From Alopecurus myosuroides (lineage: Eukaryota; Streptophyta; Magnoliopsida; Poales; Poaceae), in NCBI GenBank assembly GCA_028641055.1, contig CM054057.1:728658484-728722483 (forward strand): a stretch of DNA of 64,000 bases, read 5' to 3'. The first letter of the stretch is position 1. Each line of letters opens with the position of its first letter. Position numbers and translations under genes: made by a program. A model generated the notes under the pieces. The model had not been told where the DNA came from and ran no database searches. It saw only the letters and a program-made list of their open reading frames with translations. Below are positions 33,721 through 46,252 of this stretch, piece after piece.

Positions 33721-33764
33721 TTTCTTCTTCTTCTTCTTCTTCTTCTTCTTCTTCTTCTTCTCTT
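33721..33764. repeat. CTT microsatellite
   Basis: About 13 TTC units next to a TAG acceptor; serves as the pyrimidine tract of an intron in the antisense gene. Confidence 0.85.
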
Positions 33765-36700
33765 GTAGAGTTTTGAACTAGCAATGTGCTACCCGCCAGT
33801 CTCGGCTAAGAATGCCTCGGACCTCCTGGTGAGCAATGTTGAGGCTGCTCTCGACACCAGTGTTGCTGAGGCTGACTCGAGCTCCGAGCATAGCTCTTCA
33901 GACGATATGGAAGAGTCGGATAGCGACCTCCATCACCGCAAGCGCCGCCGGCAGGTGGAAGATGAAGCCACTTCCAAAGATAGTTCTTTGGGTGGCGGAT
34001 CTGGCAAGGCGACAGAGCCTCTAGTGGTGACGCCTCTAAACGTGCTTCCTCCTCCAGCCCCCAAGTCGAAGGTTACCACCGCCTGGAACGCGGATATGCT
34101 GGATGATGATGACGACGATGAGTGAGTTCTTCCTTTCGCATTATCCTTTAGTGGAAAGTTTTCTCATGTTTCCTTTATGCCTTTGTTTGATTCTTTCTTT
34201 CATGACAGTCTTCAAACCATCAGCCCTGACCAGTTTGCTTCTTCTATTCCTTCTGTGAAGAGAAAAGAAGCAACTGTGGGTGAAACTCCAGTCGTCAAGG
34301 CCACCAAGAAGTCCCCAAGCCCAGCAACGGTAGCTGCGGCTCCAGATTATAGGTTTCCTGGCTTCGCAGGTGGATCTTCGGCGAGCAAAGAAGTTTCGGG
34401 TAGCTCGGCGGACCCTGTGTGCACCGCCTAGGGCCAGGTAAATCTTGTCACCTCTTCTTTATTTTCTACTTCGTTCGTATATGTTTTCTATCGGGTGCAC
34501 GTCAGTGCTCCCGATGGGAGTAGCCCCCGAGGCCATGGTTAATCGCTTGCGATTGGCCACGGACTCAAGTTTAAGCTTGTTTCTTTCCTTGATTTAATCG
34601 GTTGCACGGCAGTGCTCCCGATGGGAGTAGCCCCCGAGGCTATACTCGACTGTGTACAGTCATGAATAGGCTCAAGAGTTTTTTTCCTTTAACTTGAACT
34701 TCGTTTTGTGCTTTTGCAGTCTCTTCTTGACTCTCTTGCCGCCATTGATCGCCGCGTGCTTTCGGCTGAGCCAGATTGCGCTTCCCTTCAGCTAGATCGC
34801 GATCGACTCGTCGAGGACGGGGAAGCTCTCCAAGGTAGGTTAATCCGCTCCATTTTTCTTTCGATGTTTCCTTTGATCATATAAGTTTTCTTAGGCTGAA
34901 TTCACTACTCTGCAGCTCAAGTCGATCTCCTGAAGGCCGAGAAAACTGAAGCTGTCACTCGGGTGAAAACCCTTGAGGCCGAGTTGGAGTCCACCCGAAA
35001 GGAGCTGGAGTCCACTGGCAAGCATTCGGCTGATTTTGAGGGGAAGCTCGCCGAGGCCCAGGAGGCGCTGAGGCAGTTGGAAGATGCTGGTGCTAAACAT
35101 GATAACGATCTTGTTGGCATCATCCGCCCTCTGGCTCAGCAATTTGCGGGTAAGTTGCACTTGACTTCTGCTGCGACGGAATTTTAATTGGCTATCTCAG
35201 GAATTTACGGGGTCCTTTTGCAGATGTCCTTGGCGTTGCATTGGAGCTACCTGGGAGCTGGCGATTGGATGCCCTGACGGATTCCTGCACCCAGCTCTAG
35301 AAACACGCGAGTGGGCTCTGCTCCCTCGTTGGCGAAGCCATTCGAGTGTTGACGCAATTCCACGAGCGCCTTCTAGTGGATGCCGTGGTTCCGCCTACGC
35401 TGGCCGGCCTTCTGAAAGTTTTTCTGGAGGATGATCTCCTTCAGGCTCATTCAGTCGCCCAGTCTGAATGTGGAGCTAATACTGCTATCCAGTTTGCGTT
35501 GGCGCACGGAGTTGCGGGCCTGGAGAAGGCGTACTCGAGCCTTCCATACGACGCCGCCACAGGCAGAAAGGTAGCGCTTCGTCGTTTTGGCGATCCGGCT
35601 GAAGCCCTTGCCAAGAAGCTATCTGAATTGCTTGCCCGCGCTAGTCGCAAGGGGCATCCTGCTGCGAGTGGCAGTACCTCTGCAGTTCCATAGGATAGTC
35701 TGTTTTTACTTTGCCCTCTCGATGTAATGAACCTTGGGATGTATTTCCGTATTTTGCTTTTAATCGAAGTGTTCTTTGATGTCTAAAATGTGATTATTTG
35801 CGATTGATTGTTATGAGCTCCCGATGGGAGTAGCCCCCGAGCACCTATTAACTAGGTGGTAAGTTTCTCGAGTGGGGTCTTGTAGTGTATCTGAACTTTC
35901 TTCATTTCCTTCCAGGTAGTGGGTCCTAGCGCAGAGTCTTCGAGTGGATCTGCTGCGCGAGTGGATCCCCTTGTTGCTGCTGCTAGTACCTTTGCCTCGC
36001 TCCGTGATCACGTAGCGGATGGCGAGCGCAAGCTGAAAGCTTTGTGTGGAGTGGCTGATGTGGCAAGTCAAAACAAAAGCTTGCGGCTGAGCGTGAACAG
36101 TTCGTTATGGAGGAGGTGGCAGCTGTTGCCAAAGACATGCTTTGTAAGCATGCGAGCCCTCTAGCACTTTGTTGTTTACCTTCTTTTCACCTTTTAACCC
36201 TTTGTCCTATTCTTCGTAGTTGTTGAGCCTGACGGTCCGTGTGAAACGCACTAGGTGGATAATCACATTGCTCATGAAGCTGGTAGCTCAAAGCCGCATG
36301 CGAACAACTTCTGGTCTGACCTCAGTCGAGGCTTCATCTTGGCTACTTTGAAGTATCGAGTAGGCCAGGCGAAGATCATTGTTGATTCTTGTCGTGAAGC
36401 TCTGACATCTGTGCACAAGACTTTTTATCCTCTGGGTGAAGTTCCAGAAGGTTTGAGCAAGCTGCTAAGAATCTTTGGTCGAGTAGGGCAACTGCGCGAG
36501 TGTGTCCGCCAGCAGCTTATCTGCGGATCTCAAGTAGCTCTTTCTTTTGTTCGGGTGTGGCAACCTGAGGTCAATTTCAACTTTGTGGTTAGGCTTCCCA
36601 ATGCTCCGGCCGATTTTACTCCTCATTATGCAGTCGTTCAACCTGCGGCGGAGGAGATCATTCGACTGACTTCTGAAGAGGTTGACCAGATGCTGGCCGA

Positions 36701-37092
36701 AAAGACTGCTCATCGTCAGGTGTAATCGTAGGATGTAGATATCCTGTTACCTTGTATAGTTCACTCGAGATTTTATAAGGTGGTTTATAAGTTGTGAACC
36801 TTGTTTGTACCTTGTATTTGTAAATTTTCCTCTAATGCTTAGTTAGGCATAGCCCCCGTGCGCTTGGGGGTGTATACTTGTTGTTTTAGCATGTAAAATG
36901 AAGAAACATAAATAGCTATGGTTGAGAAACCATGTGTTTTTATTGATATGGCTGAGAAGCCATGTATTTCCTCGAGCTACAAGATGGCTAGTATAGCCTT
37001 ATTTTTGCGAATAGGATAATCCTAAGGATAGAACTTGCGGAGATGCGCAACGTTCCATGGATTGGAGTAAATTCCACCGGTCTCCGGGTTCT

Positions 37093-37493
37093 TCAATCGA
37101 TACGCGCCGCCTGGGATAACTTCGTGTAATATGAAGGGTCCTTCCCATGGTGCTCGAGTTTGTGTCCTTCCTTTTGCTTGAGCCGCAACACCAGGTTGCC
37201 TACCACGAAAGATCTGTGGCGTATGCGACGACTGTGGTAATTGCGCAGTGATTGCTGGTATACCGCCAATCTTGCGAGCACAATGTCGCGAATTTCATCA
37301 AGTGCGTCCACGTCTTCTGCGAGTGCTCTGTTCGAGGTTTCTTCGTTGTACGCGACGACTCGGGGGGCGCTGAATTTGACGTCTTCAGGTAGGACGGCCT
37401 CGGCTCCGTAGACCATGAAAAAGGCGTATAGTTTGTTGACCGATTTGACGTTGTGCGAAGGCTCCACAGTACTGATGGTAACTCCTCTGCCCA
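37093..37493 (-). pseudogene. Tat-type integrase C-terminal part
   Basis: Continuation of the integrase gene from 43,247 across the nested element. Contains FFMVYGAEAVLPEDVKFSAP and later a basic C-terminal segment (LVLRLKQKEGHKLE). A one-base loss near 37,425 breaks the frame just before the VYGAEAV block. The original join at the insertion reads through the duplicated GTGCC. Confidence 0.8.
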
Positions 37494-37498
37494 GTGCC
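37494..37498. repeat. Target-site duplication GTGCC (left)
   Basis: Identical to 43,242-43,246 flanking the nested LTR element. Confidence 0.93.
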
Positions 37499-39929
37499 TG
37501 TCGCACCCTGATTTCTAGGGGATACTCACCGTACGAACTGGATAGCAGATGCTTGGATTATGGGGCATAACTGCTCCCACGTCCCAGCTTCCTGGTAGGC
37601 CTGCGCTTATGCGCGACAACACAAGCCCTGCTATTCCACCGTCGATGTAAACTATCCACTAGAGATCAAAGGCACTTCCGTCGACGTACTTCAAACCATA
37701 CACACATGGTACGTCAACGGCGTTGAACAACTGATATCACAACAGATCTCTACGACACAAAAGATTGAAATAAGTTGCAAATGGCTCTCATTAGAGCAGA
37801 GATAGCAAATACAATCATTCAGAGGGCACATGCCCCAACAATACATCATTACAATACAGCGGAAGCATTCAACATGTCTGAGTACAGACAAGAACCAAAT
37901 AGGCCTAAGAGGCCGGAAACAAACAGACGGAGCCCATCCACGTAGTCTCGGATCCTGCCCGGGTCCGCTATCTACTCGTCAGCAGTCTCGTCGTCATACT
38001 CCACGTAGTAGCCACCATGTAGATCCTCGGAAACGTCGTCTGCGTAAACCACAGCCCCAAAGGGGTCAGTACATAAACGTACTGGCAAGCAAGACTCACA
38101 GTTCACCAAAGTGTAACCCGTCAACACCAAGCACAGATGCTTTGGGTTCAACGGAAGGAAAGGGATATAAAAGATGCTGCAACTGGCTGCGCTAACCAAC
38201 TACAGAGATTCTACCACTTCCGGCTAACAGAAAAGGAGATAAGATCGAGGCTTGTAACCAACTGAAAGATAACTTCAAACAAACCCATCCTGGATCTCGC
38301 CCCTTATCCAAAGAAGCAATCCGAGGATAACTCACACAGTTGAAATAATGATGGTTCAGATTATTGTGTCAATAAGCCTATTACTAGTCAAGTTGTTAAT
38401 CATTGGGTGTAACATGTTTGATCATTATGTTTAAGTTGTCCTGAGTACTTGTTAGCCAGTACTTTCACCAAGTAATCCATAACCGCGGAAAACACGGCTT
38501 CTCGAGAAGATTATCCCTGCAGGGTTGCACCATAGTAACCGTACACGCATGAATATCCCGCCAGATGGGAATCAAACCCACCAAGCGGGGCACTCAACAC
38601 AACCAACCATTCTTCGCATCAAGCCCAAAGAACCTTGGGCGCACGGCTAATCAAGCCCCGAAGAAAAGGGACCCTCATAGCACTCTAAGACCGTGTCCCC
38701 CTATATGCCGACTACGAAAGTTCCACCCTGGCCTGGGCTCGCAAAAACATGCATGCGGCAATGGAAAACACGAACTAAATGAGGCGATTTGGACGAGATG
38801 CGAATCAGGTCAAGTTGAGGGGGGCGCCATACTCGCTTCCCACATGCGGGTAGTGCGCTCATCATGGATCAGTAGACAAGACCCTTTTCCTATTAGGGTC
38901 GACACTAGCAGGCTTCAAAACCTCTCATGGGCCTCCTGCCGGTGCCTTATCATCAAATTTATTATCAATAGTAACATTAGCATGATTGATTGATTAAACA
39001 ACGAGCCCCCAGAACATAATAGAATAGTAACAGAAAAGTAACGGGTAACAGACTCGAGCAAAACAACCTAAGCATGCTAGTAAGACACGGGCTCAAACAA
39101 TGGTTATAGGTATGGAGGTGAGGCAATATCAGGGTTAAAGGATACATGTGATAGGTTCGTAACAGAAACAACTACTACTAAGGCTAGCAGAAAAGAACAA
39201 CGGAAAGTATCGGTAATCAATGTTGAAAGGAACACGATGGTTCATGTGAGTGATAACTTGCCTGCAAAACCCAGTAGCCTGGTACTGAGCTAACTCCTTA
39301 GAAGGGGTGTCGTAAGTATCGTCGGTCTCAACGTCGTCGTTTATCCGAGAAGAATCAAACAAACATTGCAGAAAGATAAACAATCAATATCATGGCATAG
39401 GTGCACAAACATGGGATGATGCATGTCATGTTGATAGATGCATCAGAATAAACTACTTGACAAGATGACACAATTTAATTGGATCCATATGCAAGGTGAA
39501 TTGCATATGGATGCAAATGGTTTAGGTTGAAGCAATGATCTACATTTGATTAACAAGTATAAGTAGTTAAACATGATGCATGCATTTGAACTTGAAGGTG
39601 ATTTGAAAATCATTTGTTTGATTAAACCCACAATTTTAATGAGTGATCAACATTGAATAAAATGAAAGCAATTTGGTTGTTTTTATTTGAACACTCACTT
39701 TGGAAATTGTAACATCACAAGGATGAAACAAAGGGTTTGAAATTTGAGTTGAAATTCAAATAGAAAACAAAGGAAATTAAAGGAAAACAGTTGGAAAACA
39801 AATGAAAACAGAGGAAAACAAATGGAAACCAAACAAAACAAATGCAATCAACATGATGCCATGATGCAAAACATAAAATAACAGATAGCAAACATTCTAA
39901 AGGCTATTTTTCAGACTTGGGATGTTACA
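37499..39929 (-). repeat. 3' LTR (2,431 bp)
   Basis: Minus strand TGTAACATCCCAAG...GGTGCGACA. Open frames inside (for example 37,830-38,195) recur in the other LTR only because the copies are nearly identical. No gene is supported. Confidence 0.95.
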
Positions 39930-39940
39930 AAACGCCCCCC
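39930..39940 (-). promoter_or_regulatory. Polypurine tract
   Basis: AAGGGGGGCG on the minus strand just before the LTR start. Confidence 0.7.
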
Positions 39941-39949
39941 TTGAAGGAA

Positions 39950-40050
39950 TCGCGCCCCGAGATTCCTACTGAGAAAAGAGAAGGTCCGGAAACTTCTTGG
40001 GAAGATCCTCTTGAGCTGTGACACGTGAAACACATCGTGCACCTTGGATA
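39950..40050 (-). pseudogene. Integrase C-terminal remnant
   Basis: The minus frame reads VHDVFHVSQLKRIFPRSF, the conserved end of chromovirus-type (Tekay/Del) gypsy integrase. It lies directly beyond the deletion that removed RT and the integrase core. Confidence 0.7.
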
Positions 40051-40189
40051 GACGTCAGGGGATTAGTAAACCACCGTAACATTTTCAAGTAAAGGGAGAG
40101 TTTTTGTATGGAAGGTGTATAGCTGGATAGAATTTGATTCATTTGGAGAATAGACTATCTGTAATAAGGTTGAAACAGGGTTATTGACA

Positions 40190-40504
40190 TCAATGGAACA
40201 CCAAGGATGACATCAATGTCAGAATCATCAACATGAGAGTAACGAGGAATATGTGGCCTCCCATTAGAATTGGATTGTTCTTACTTATCTTGGAAGTCAA
40301 CATTTGAGATCCCGGGGAGTGAACAGAGTTTTGATTGCTTAGTGTAACCAGAATTGGGTTGTATGTTGTGGAAAAGATTGTTGACACAAAGGAATGTGAT
40401 GCTCCGGTATCAAATAACACTATAGCTGGAAAAGAGTTTAGCAGATGAACGGGGAAACTTTGATTAGACGCCGGTAGAAGAATTGAAGTGGAAAACAACA
40501 ACAA
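40190..40504 (-). pseudogene. Gypsy aspartic protease remnant
   Basis: 104-codon frame with VLFDTGASHSFVS, the retropepsin active site with catalytic Asp, followed by a second-frame VILGVPL. The upstream gag part is mostly deleted. Too short to be a working protease dimer unit with certainty. Confidence 0.7.
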
Positions 40505-40800
40505 GATTTCAACGGACGAAAAGGAAATGTTTAGAAGAACATGATATCAACATCGGGGAAAACGAGAACAAAACTCCTGAGGTACTATGGAAAACCCAAA
40601 ACACGTGAAATCCTAACTTGAAAGTTTAGATGAGAAGGGAGAAATCAACGTTGCACTTCCTTACCAGAAAAAGGGAGGGAGGGTGGGGAAAGAAGAAAAG
40701 AACAAAATTCCTACTCTCACGTTTCATTTTTCCTATATAGCTACAAAATAGTTTCTAGACTCAACTGCGACCAGTAAAAAGGGATCCTACAGGCAGACAG

Positions 40801-40812
40801 GCTCTGATACCA
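40801..40812 (-). promoter_or_regulatory. Primer binding site (initiator tRNA-Met)
   Basis: TGGTATCAGAGC on the minus strand, 2 nt inside the 5' LTR end. Confidence 0.9.
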
Positions 40813-40814
40813 TT

Positions 40815-43241
40815 TGTCGCACCCTGATTTCTAGGGATACTCACCGTACGAACTGGATAGCAGATGCTTGGATTATGGGGCATAACTGCTCCCACGTCCC
40901 AGCTTCCTGGTAGGCCTGCGCTTATGCGCGACAACACAAGCCCTGCTATTCCACCGTCGATGTAAACTATCCACTAGAGATCAAAGGCACTTCCGTCGAC
41001 GTACTTCAAACCATACACACATGGTACGTCAACGGCGTTGAACAACTGATATCACAACAGATTCTACGACACAAAAGATTGAAATAAGTTGCAAATGGCT
41101 CTCATTAGAGCAGAGATAGCAAATACAATCATTCAGAGGGCACATGCCCCAACAATATCATTACAATACAGCGGAAGCATTCAACATGTCTGAGTACAGA
41201 CAAGAACCAATAGGCCTAAGAGGCCGGAAACAAACAGACGGAGCCCATCCACGTAGTCTCGGATCCTGCCCGGGTCCGCTATCTACTCGTCAGCAGTCTC
41301 GTCGTCATACTCCACGTAGTAGCCACCATGTAGATCCTCGGAAACGTCGTCTGCGTAAACCACAGCCCCAAAGGGGTCAGTACATAAACGTACTGGCAAG
41401 CAAGACTCACAGTTCACCAAAGTGTAACCCGTCAACACCAAGCACAGATGCTTTGGGTTCAACGGAAGGAAATGGATATAAAAGATGTTGCAACTGGCTG
41501 CGCTAACCAACTACAGAGATTCTACCACTTCCGGCTAACAGAAAAGGAGATAAGATCGAGGCTTGTAACCAACTGAAAGATAACTTCAAACAAACCCATC
41601 CTGGATCTCGCCCCTTATCCAAAGAAGCAATCCGAGGATAACTCACACAGTTGAAATAATGATGGTTCAGATTATTGTGTCAATAAGCTTACTAGTCAAG
41701 TTGTTAATCATTGGGTGTAACATGTTTGATCATTATGTTTAAGTTGTCCTGAGTACTTGTTAGCCAGTACTTTCACCAAGTAATCCATAACCGCGGAAAA
41801 CACGGCTTCTCGAGAAGATTATCCCTGCAGGGTTGCACCATAGTAACCGTACACGCATGAATATACCGCCAGATGGGAATCAAACCCACCAAGCGGGGCA
41901 CTCAACACAACCAACCATTCTTCGCATCAAGCCCAAAGAACCTTGGGCGCACGGCTAATCAAGCCCCGAAGAAAAGGGACCCTCATAGCACTCTAAGACC
42001 GTGTCCCCCTATATGCCGACTACGAAAGTTCCACCCTGGCCTGGGCTCGCAAAAACATGCATGCGGCAAATGGAAAACACGAACTAAATGAGGCGATTTG
42101 GACGAGATGCGAATCAGGTCAAGTTGAGGGGGGCGCCCATACTCGCTTCCCACATGCGGGTAGTGCGCTCATCATGGATCAGTAGACAAGACCCTTTTCC
42201 TATTAGGGTCGACACTAGCAGGCTTCAAAACCTCTCATGGGCCTCCTGCCGGTGCCTTATCATCAAATTTATTATTAATAGTAACATTAGCATGATTGAT
42301 TGATTAAACAACGAGCCCCCAGAACATAATAGAATAGTAACAGAAAAGTAACGGGTAACAGACTCGAGCAAAACAACCTAAGCATGCTAGTAAGACACGG
42401 GCTCAAACAATGGTTATAGGTATGGAGGTGAGGCAATATCAGGGTTAAAGGATACATGTGATAGGTTCGTAACAGAAACAACTACTACTAAGGCTAGCAG
42501 AAAAGAACAACGGAAAGTATCGGTAATCAATGTTGAAAGGAACACGATGGTTCATGTGTGAGTGATAACTTGCCTGCAAAACCCAGTAGCCTGGTACTGA
42601 GCTAACTCCTTAGAAGGGGTGTCGTAAGTATCGTCGGTCTCAACGTCGTCGTTTATCCGAGAAGAATCAAACAAACATTGCAGAAAGATAAACAATCAAT
42701 ATCATGGCATAGGTGCACAAACATGGGATGATGCATGTCATGTTGATAGATGCATCAGAATAAACTACTTGACAAGATGACACAATTTAATTGGATCCAT
42801 ATGCAAGGTGAATTGCATATGGATGCAAATGGTTTAGGTTGAAGCAATGATCTACATTTGATTAACAAGTATAAGTAGTTAAACATGATGCATGCATTTG
42901 AACTTGAAGGTGATTTGAAAATCATTTGTTTGATTAAACCCACAATTTTAATGAGTGATCAACATTGAATAAAATGAAAGCAATTTGGTTGTTTTTATTT
43001 GAACTCTCACTTTGGAAATTGTAACATCACAAGGATGAAACAAAGGGTTTGAAATTTGAGTTGAAATTCAAATAGAAAACAAAGGAAATTAAAGGAAAAC
43101 AGTTGGAAAACAAATGAAAACAGAGGAAAACAAATGGAAACCAAACAAAACAAATGCAATCAACATGATGCCATGATGCAAAACATAAAATAACAGATAG
43201 CAAACATTCTAAAGGCTATTTTTCAGACTTGGGATGTTACA
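40815..43241 (-). repeat. 5' LTR (2,427 bp)
   Basis: Near-identical partner of 37,499-39,929. Confidence 0.95.
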
Positions 43242-43246
43242 GTGCC
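43242..43246. repeat. Target-site duplication GTGCC (right)
   Basis: Matches 37,494-37,498. Confidence 0.93.
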
Positions 43247-46200
43247 CTGCTGCTGGGTTTAGGCGATCGAGTAGCCGCTTCTTGAGGCCAGCTGGAACTA
43301 ATCCGTTGGATCGCTCGACTTGACCATTAGTTTGCGGGTGAGCCACTGAGGCGAAGCTGAGGGTGATTCCTTTCTGCTCGCAGAATTCCTGTGTTTTCTT
43401 CGCTGTGAAGTTGCTGCCGTTGTAGGTGATGATGTTGTGCGGTATGCCAAACCTGTACACAATGGAATCGAGGAATTTCACGGCGCATTGGGCGCTGGCG
43501 GAGGTGACTGTCATAGCCTCGATCCACTTCGTGAATTTGTCGACTGCTACGAGCAAGTGCGTATATCCTCCGGGTGTCGACTTGCGCAGTGGCCCCACCA
43601 TGTCTAGCCCCATTGTGCAAAGGGCCAGGCGATTGGGATCATGTGTAGTTCAGTGGCAGGGGCGTGTGGCTTGGGAGCGAATCGTTGGCAAGCATTGCAC
43701 TTGTCGACTAGGTCCTTTGTGTCTCTGGCGTCTTTGAGCCAGTAGAATCCTGCTCGGAAAGCTTTACCCACGATTGCCTTCCAGCTGCCGTGGTGTCCGC
43801 AATCTCCTTGGTGTATATCTCGCAGCAGTTCTTTGCCATCCTCGGGTGTTATGCATCTCTGCAATATTCCTGATATGCTCTGTTTGTATAGCTCTCCGTT
43901 GAGCACCCAAAAAGTTTTCCTGCGTCGTACTATCTGTCGAGCCTCACGAACGTCTGCTGGGAGCTGCTTGTTGGACAAGTAGTCGAGGTATTTCTGCGTC
44001 CAGACTGTCTCGACCAATAAAACTTGTCTTGAAATGTTATGGCTGAGCTCGATCATAGCGGTTTGCGGGCTGACCTCCGTCTCCAATGCTGCGGGTGCTT
44101 CTGCTGGTTTTTTGACCTTGACTGAGCGCTTGATCATCCGCTCGAAGTATATTCCAGGTGGTATGGGCGCGTTGGTAGACCCCATGTTTTCCAGTTTATC
44201 TGCTTCCTCGTTGCTAGATCGCGCGATGTGCTTTAGTTCGCATCCTTTGAAACTTCCTTCGAGCAGGTTATACATATCTCGGTAGGCGACCATGTTATCT
44301 ACAATAGTGTCGCATTCTTTCATCGTCTGTTGTACGATGAGGTTTGAATCTCCATAGATCATCAGTCGGGTGGCTCCGCAGGCGATCGCCATTTTCATGC
44401 CGTGAAGGAGGGGCCTCGTATTCTGCATCGTTGTTTGATGCCGGGTCGTCGGGTGGGAAATCAGTCGCAGGACGTACTGCATGTTGTCTCCTCTGGGGGA
44501 TATCAGGACAACCCCGGCTCCAGCTCCTTCGTTTCTCTTCGACCTGTCGAAGCACATTATCCAGTTTCTCGTGTATTTTGGTGGCCCTGTCGTTTGCAGT
44601 TCTGTCCACTCGCTCAGGAATTCGACGAGTACTTATGATTTCACAGGTTTGCGCCCTACATATATGATGTCCCAAGCGCCGAGCTCGATACTCCACTTTG
44701 CAATTCTTCCAGATGCCATGGGATTGTTCATGATAGTACCGAGTGATGCGTCGTTTAGCACCGTCACGGTATGTTCTTGGAAGTAGTGCTTGAGTTTTCG
44801 AGCTGTGAGTACCACACCGTACGCGAGCTTCTGGTAGTGAGGGTATCTCTGTTTGCACGGAGAAAGCACCTCGCTGATGTAATATATTGGTCTTTGGACG
44901 CCATACGCCTTGCCGTCCTCCGGTCGCTCGACCACGATCGCTGTGCTAATGACTTGATTTGTTGCGGCTAGGTATAAGTACAGTGGCTCCCGTTCTTGTG
45001 GCGTTGCCAGGATACGCCTACTCTGTAGAGCTTGCTTGAGGTCTGCGAATGCTTTTTGTGCTTCGGGTGTCCACTCGAACTTATCCGTTTTCTTCAATAG
45101 CTTGTAGAAGGGTAATGCTTGCTCGCCTACCCTCGCAATGAATCTACTCAGAGGGGCTAGTCGTCCTATGAGTTGCTGCACACCTTGGAGATTGGTTGGC
45201 TTCTTCATTGTCAGGATCGCTTGGATTTTCTCCGGGTTGGCTTCAATTCCTCGAGAATACACCAGGTACCCGAGAAGTTGTCATGCAAGGACGCCAAAGA
45301 CGCATTTGGTCGGGTTGAGCTTGATTCGGTACGCGTTCAGCGCGTCGAATGTTTCTCTAATGTCATCGAAGAGCGTGTCCTCTACTCGAGTCTTGATGAC
45401 GATGTCGTCAACGTACACTTGTACATTCTTGCCAATGAGCTTGGCGAGGCATTTTTGCATGCAGCACTGATATGTTGCGCCTGCGTTCTTTAGCCCGAAG
45501 GGCATTGTCGTGTAGCAGTAGACACGGTGGGGTGTGATAAACGTTGTCTTCTCCTCGTCCTCCTTTTTCATCCTGATCTGATTATAGCCCGAGTAGGCGT
45601 CCAAGAAGGAGAGGTGCTGGCAGCCTGCTGTGGAGTCCACGATCTGGTTGATCTGTGGTAGTGGCAAGTTATCCTTGGGGCAGTGTTTGTTCAGCGACGT
45701 GTAGTCGATGCACACGCGAAGGATGTCAGTATTTTTCTTCGGGACCAGCACCGGGTTTGCTAACCAGGTAGAGATCTTTATCTCATGGATGAACTTTGCT
45801 GCGAGTAATCTGTTCACTTCTTCTCCAAGTGCTTTTTGCTTTGGCTCTGAAAACCGTCGGGTTGTCTGCTTGATAGGCTTGGCGTCTTTGTAAACTTCAA
45901 GTGAGTGCTCAGCGAACTCCCTGGGTATCCCTGGCATATCTGAAGGCTGCCAGGCGAAAATTTCCCAGTACTCACGGAGGAGTTCGACGAGCGCGCCTTC
46001 CTATGCTGGCGAGAGGGTGGTGGACACCATCGCTGTTTTCGTAGACTCGGTCGGGTGCACCTGATGTTTTCGAGTGCCGCTGTTTGCGCTGAACTCGAGC
46101 TCTGGGGCGTTCTTCTTGGTGAGAGGCATCACGGAGTGATCCGTGGTTTTTGCTATCTCTTACAGCTCCTCCTGCATCCTGAAGGATTTGGCGATCTCGT

Positions 46201-46252
46201 TGAACTCGATGTCGCATTTATTGGATTTTTGGAAATCGCCGTCGATGGTGAT
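43247..46252 (-). pseudogene. Tat-type pol: RT, RNase H, archaeal-type RNase H, integrase front
   Basis: Leftward: a region upstream of RT with stops (46,252-45,970); RT with LRVCIDYTSLNKHCPKDN, LSFLDAYSGYNQIRM and an intact YVDDIVIKT (45,700-45,390); a TGA at 45,281 before QLLGYLVYSRGIEANPEKI; RNase H-like thumb (FEWTPEAQKAFADLKQAL) to a stop at 44,633; then an extra RNase H of the type typical of Tat elements (GAGAGVVLISPRGD, MIYGDSNLIVQQ) where a double frame change around 44,430 covers the NNDAEYEA segment; integrase zinc finger (CGHHGSWK, CNACQRF) and core (LDMVGPLRKSTPGGYTH; THFRIP-like VYRFGIPHNIIT with second Asp replaced, reading ITYNGSNF; QTNGQVERSNG). The Asp-to-Tyr change in TDNG alone would inactivate integrase. 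Confidence 0.88.

Larger units (their letters stand above)
29689..36725 (+). pseudogene. Antisense gene of the Tat element (Transposase_28-type plus coiled-coil exons), interrupted
   Basis: Exon 1 begins MAGGKKRGGAAPSSRA (29,689). A frameshift near 29,850 precedes HISRGLSLPLHPFLLGLLY and LHDLPPNAIQHISCFIVLCE (29,930-30,060), the hallmark of the family Pfam calls putative gypsy-type transposon (Transposase_28). The exon runs to 30,650, where a CACTA element inserts, and resumes at 33,641 to donor AAT|GTATGT. Later exons: 33,773-34,122 (acidic, ends DDDDDDE), 34,208-34,430, 34,718-34,835, 34,916-35,150 (coiled coil, Glu/Leu-rich), 35,224-35,693 (in-frame TAG at 35,298), and 35,917-36,725 (FWSDLSRGFILATLKYRVG). 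A CTT microsatellite forms the pyrimidine tract before the exon at 33,773. The role of these proteins in the element is unknown. The frameshift, nonsense codon and insertion make this copy inactive. Confidence 0.75.
37499..43241 (-). mobile_element. Young deletion-derivative gypsy element (chromovirus-like)
   Basis: 5,743 bp: 3' LTR 37,499-39,929, internal 39,930-40,814 (885 bp), 5' LTR 40,815-43,241, TSD GTGCC, initiator-Met tRNA primer site. The internal part keeps only a protease segment and the last codons of integrase, so RT, RNase H and most of integrase are gone. The LTRs differ by about 5 substitutions and 8 small indels over 2.43 kb (counted by eye), so insertion was recent and must have used proteins from another element. 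Confidence 0.95.
27806..46252 (-). mobile_element. Tat-type Ty3/gypsy retrotransposon with antisense ORFs, interrupted three times
   Basis: Its minus strand encodes RT, RNase H, a second RNase H and integrase (46,252-43,247 and 37,493-37,093). The region between integrase and the 3' LTR carries a plus-strand, intron-containing gene (29,689-36,725), the arrangement known for the Tat/Retand group. The 3' LTR is 27,806-28,296. Inserted elements: 30,651-33,637, 37,499-43,241 and the LTR from 46,253 onward. The 5' end, gag and 5' LTR lie beyond that last insertion, outside the window. Confidence 0.88.

Noticed and set aside
37830..41506. A 120-codon frame found twice, nearly identical
   Set aside because: Both copies lie in the two LTRs of one young element; identity reflects recent duplication of the LTR, not coding constraint. 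Indels between copies fall inside it.
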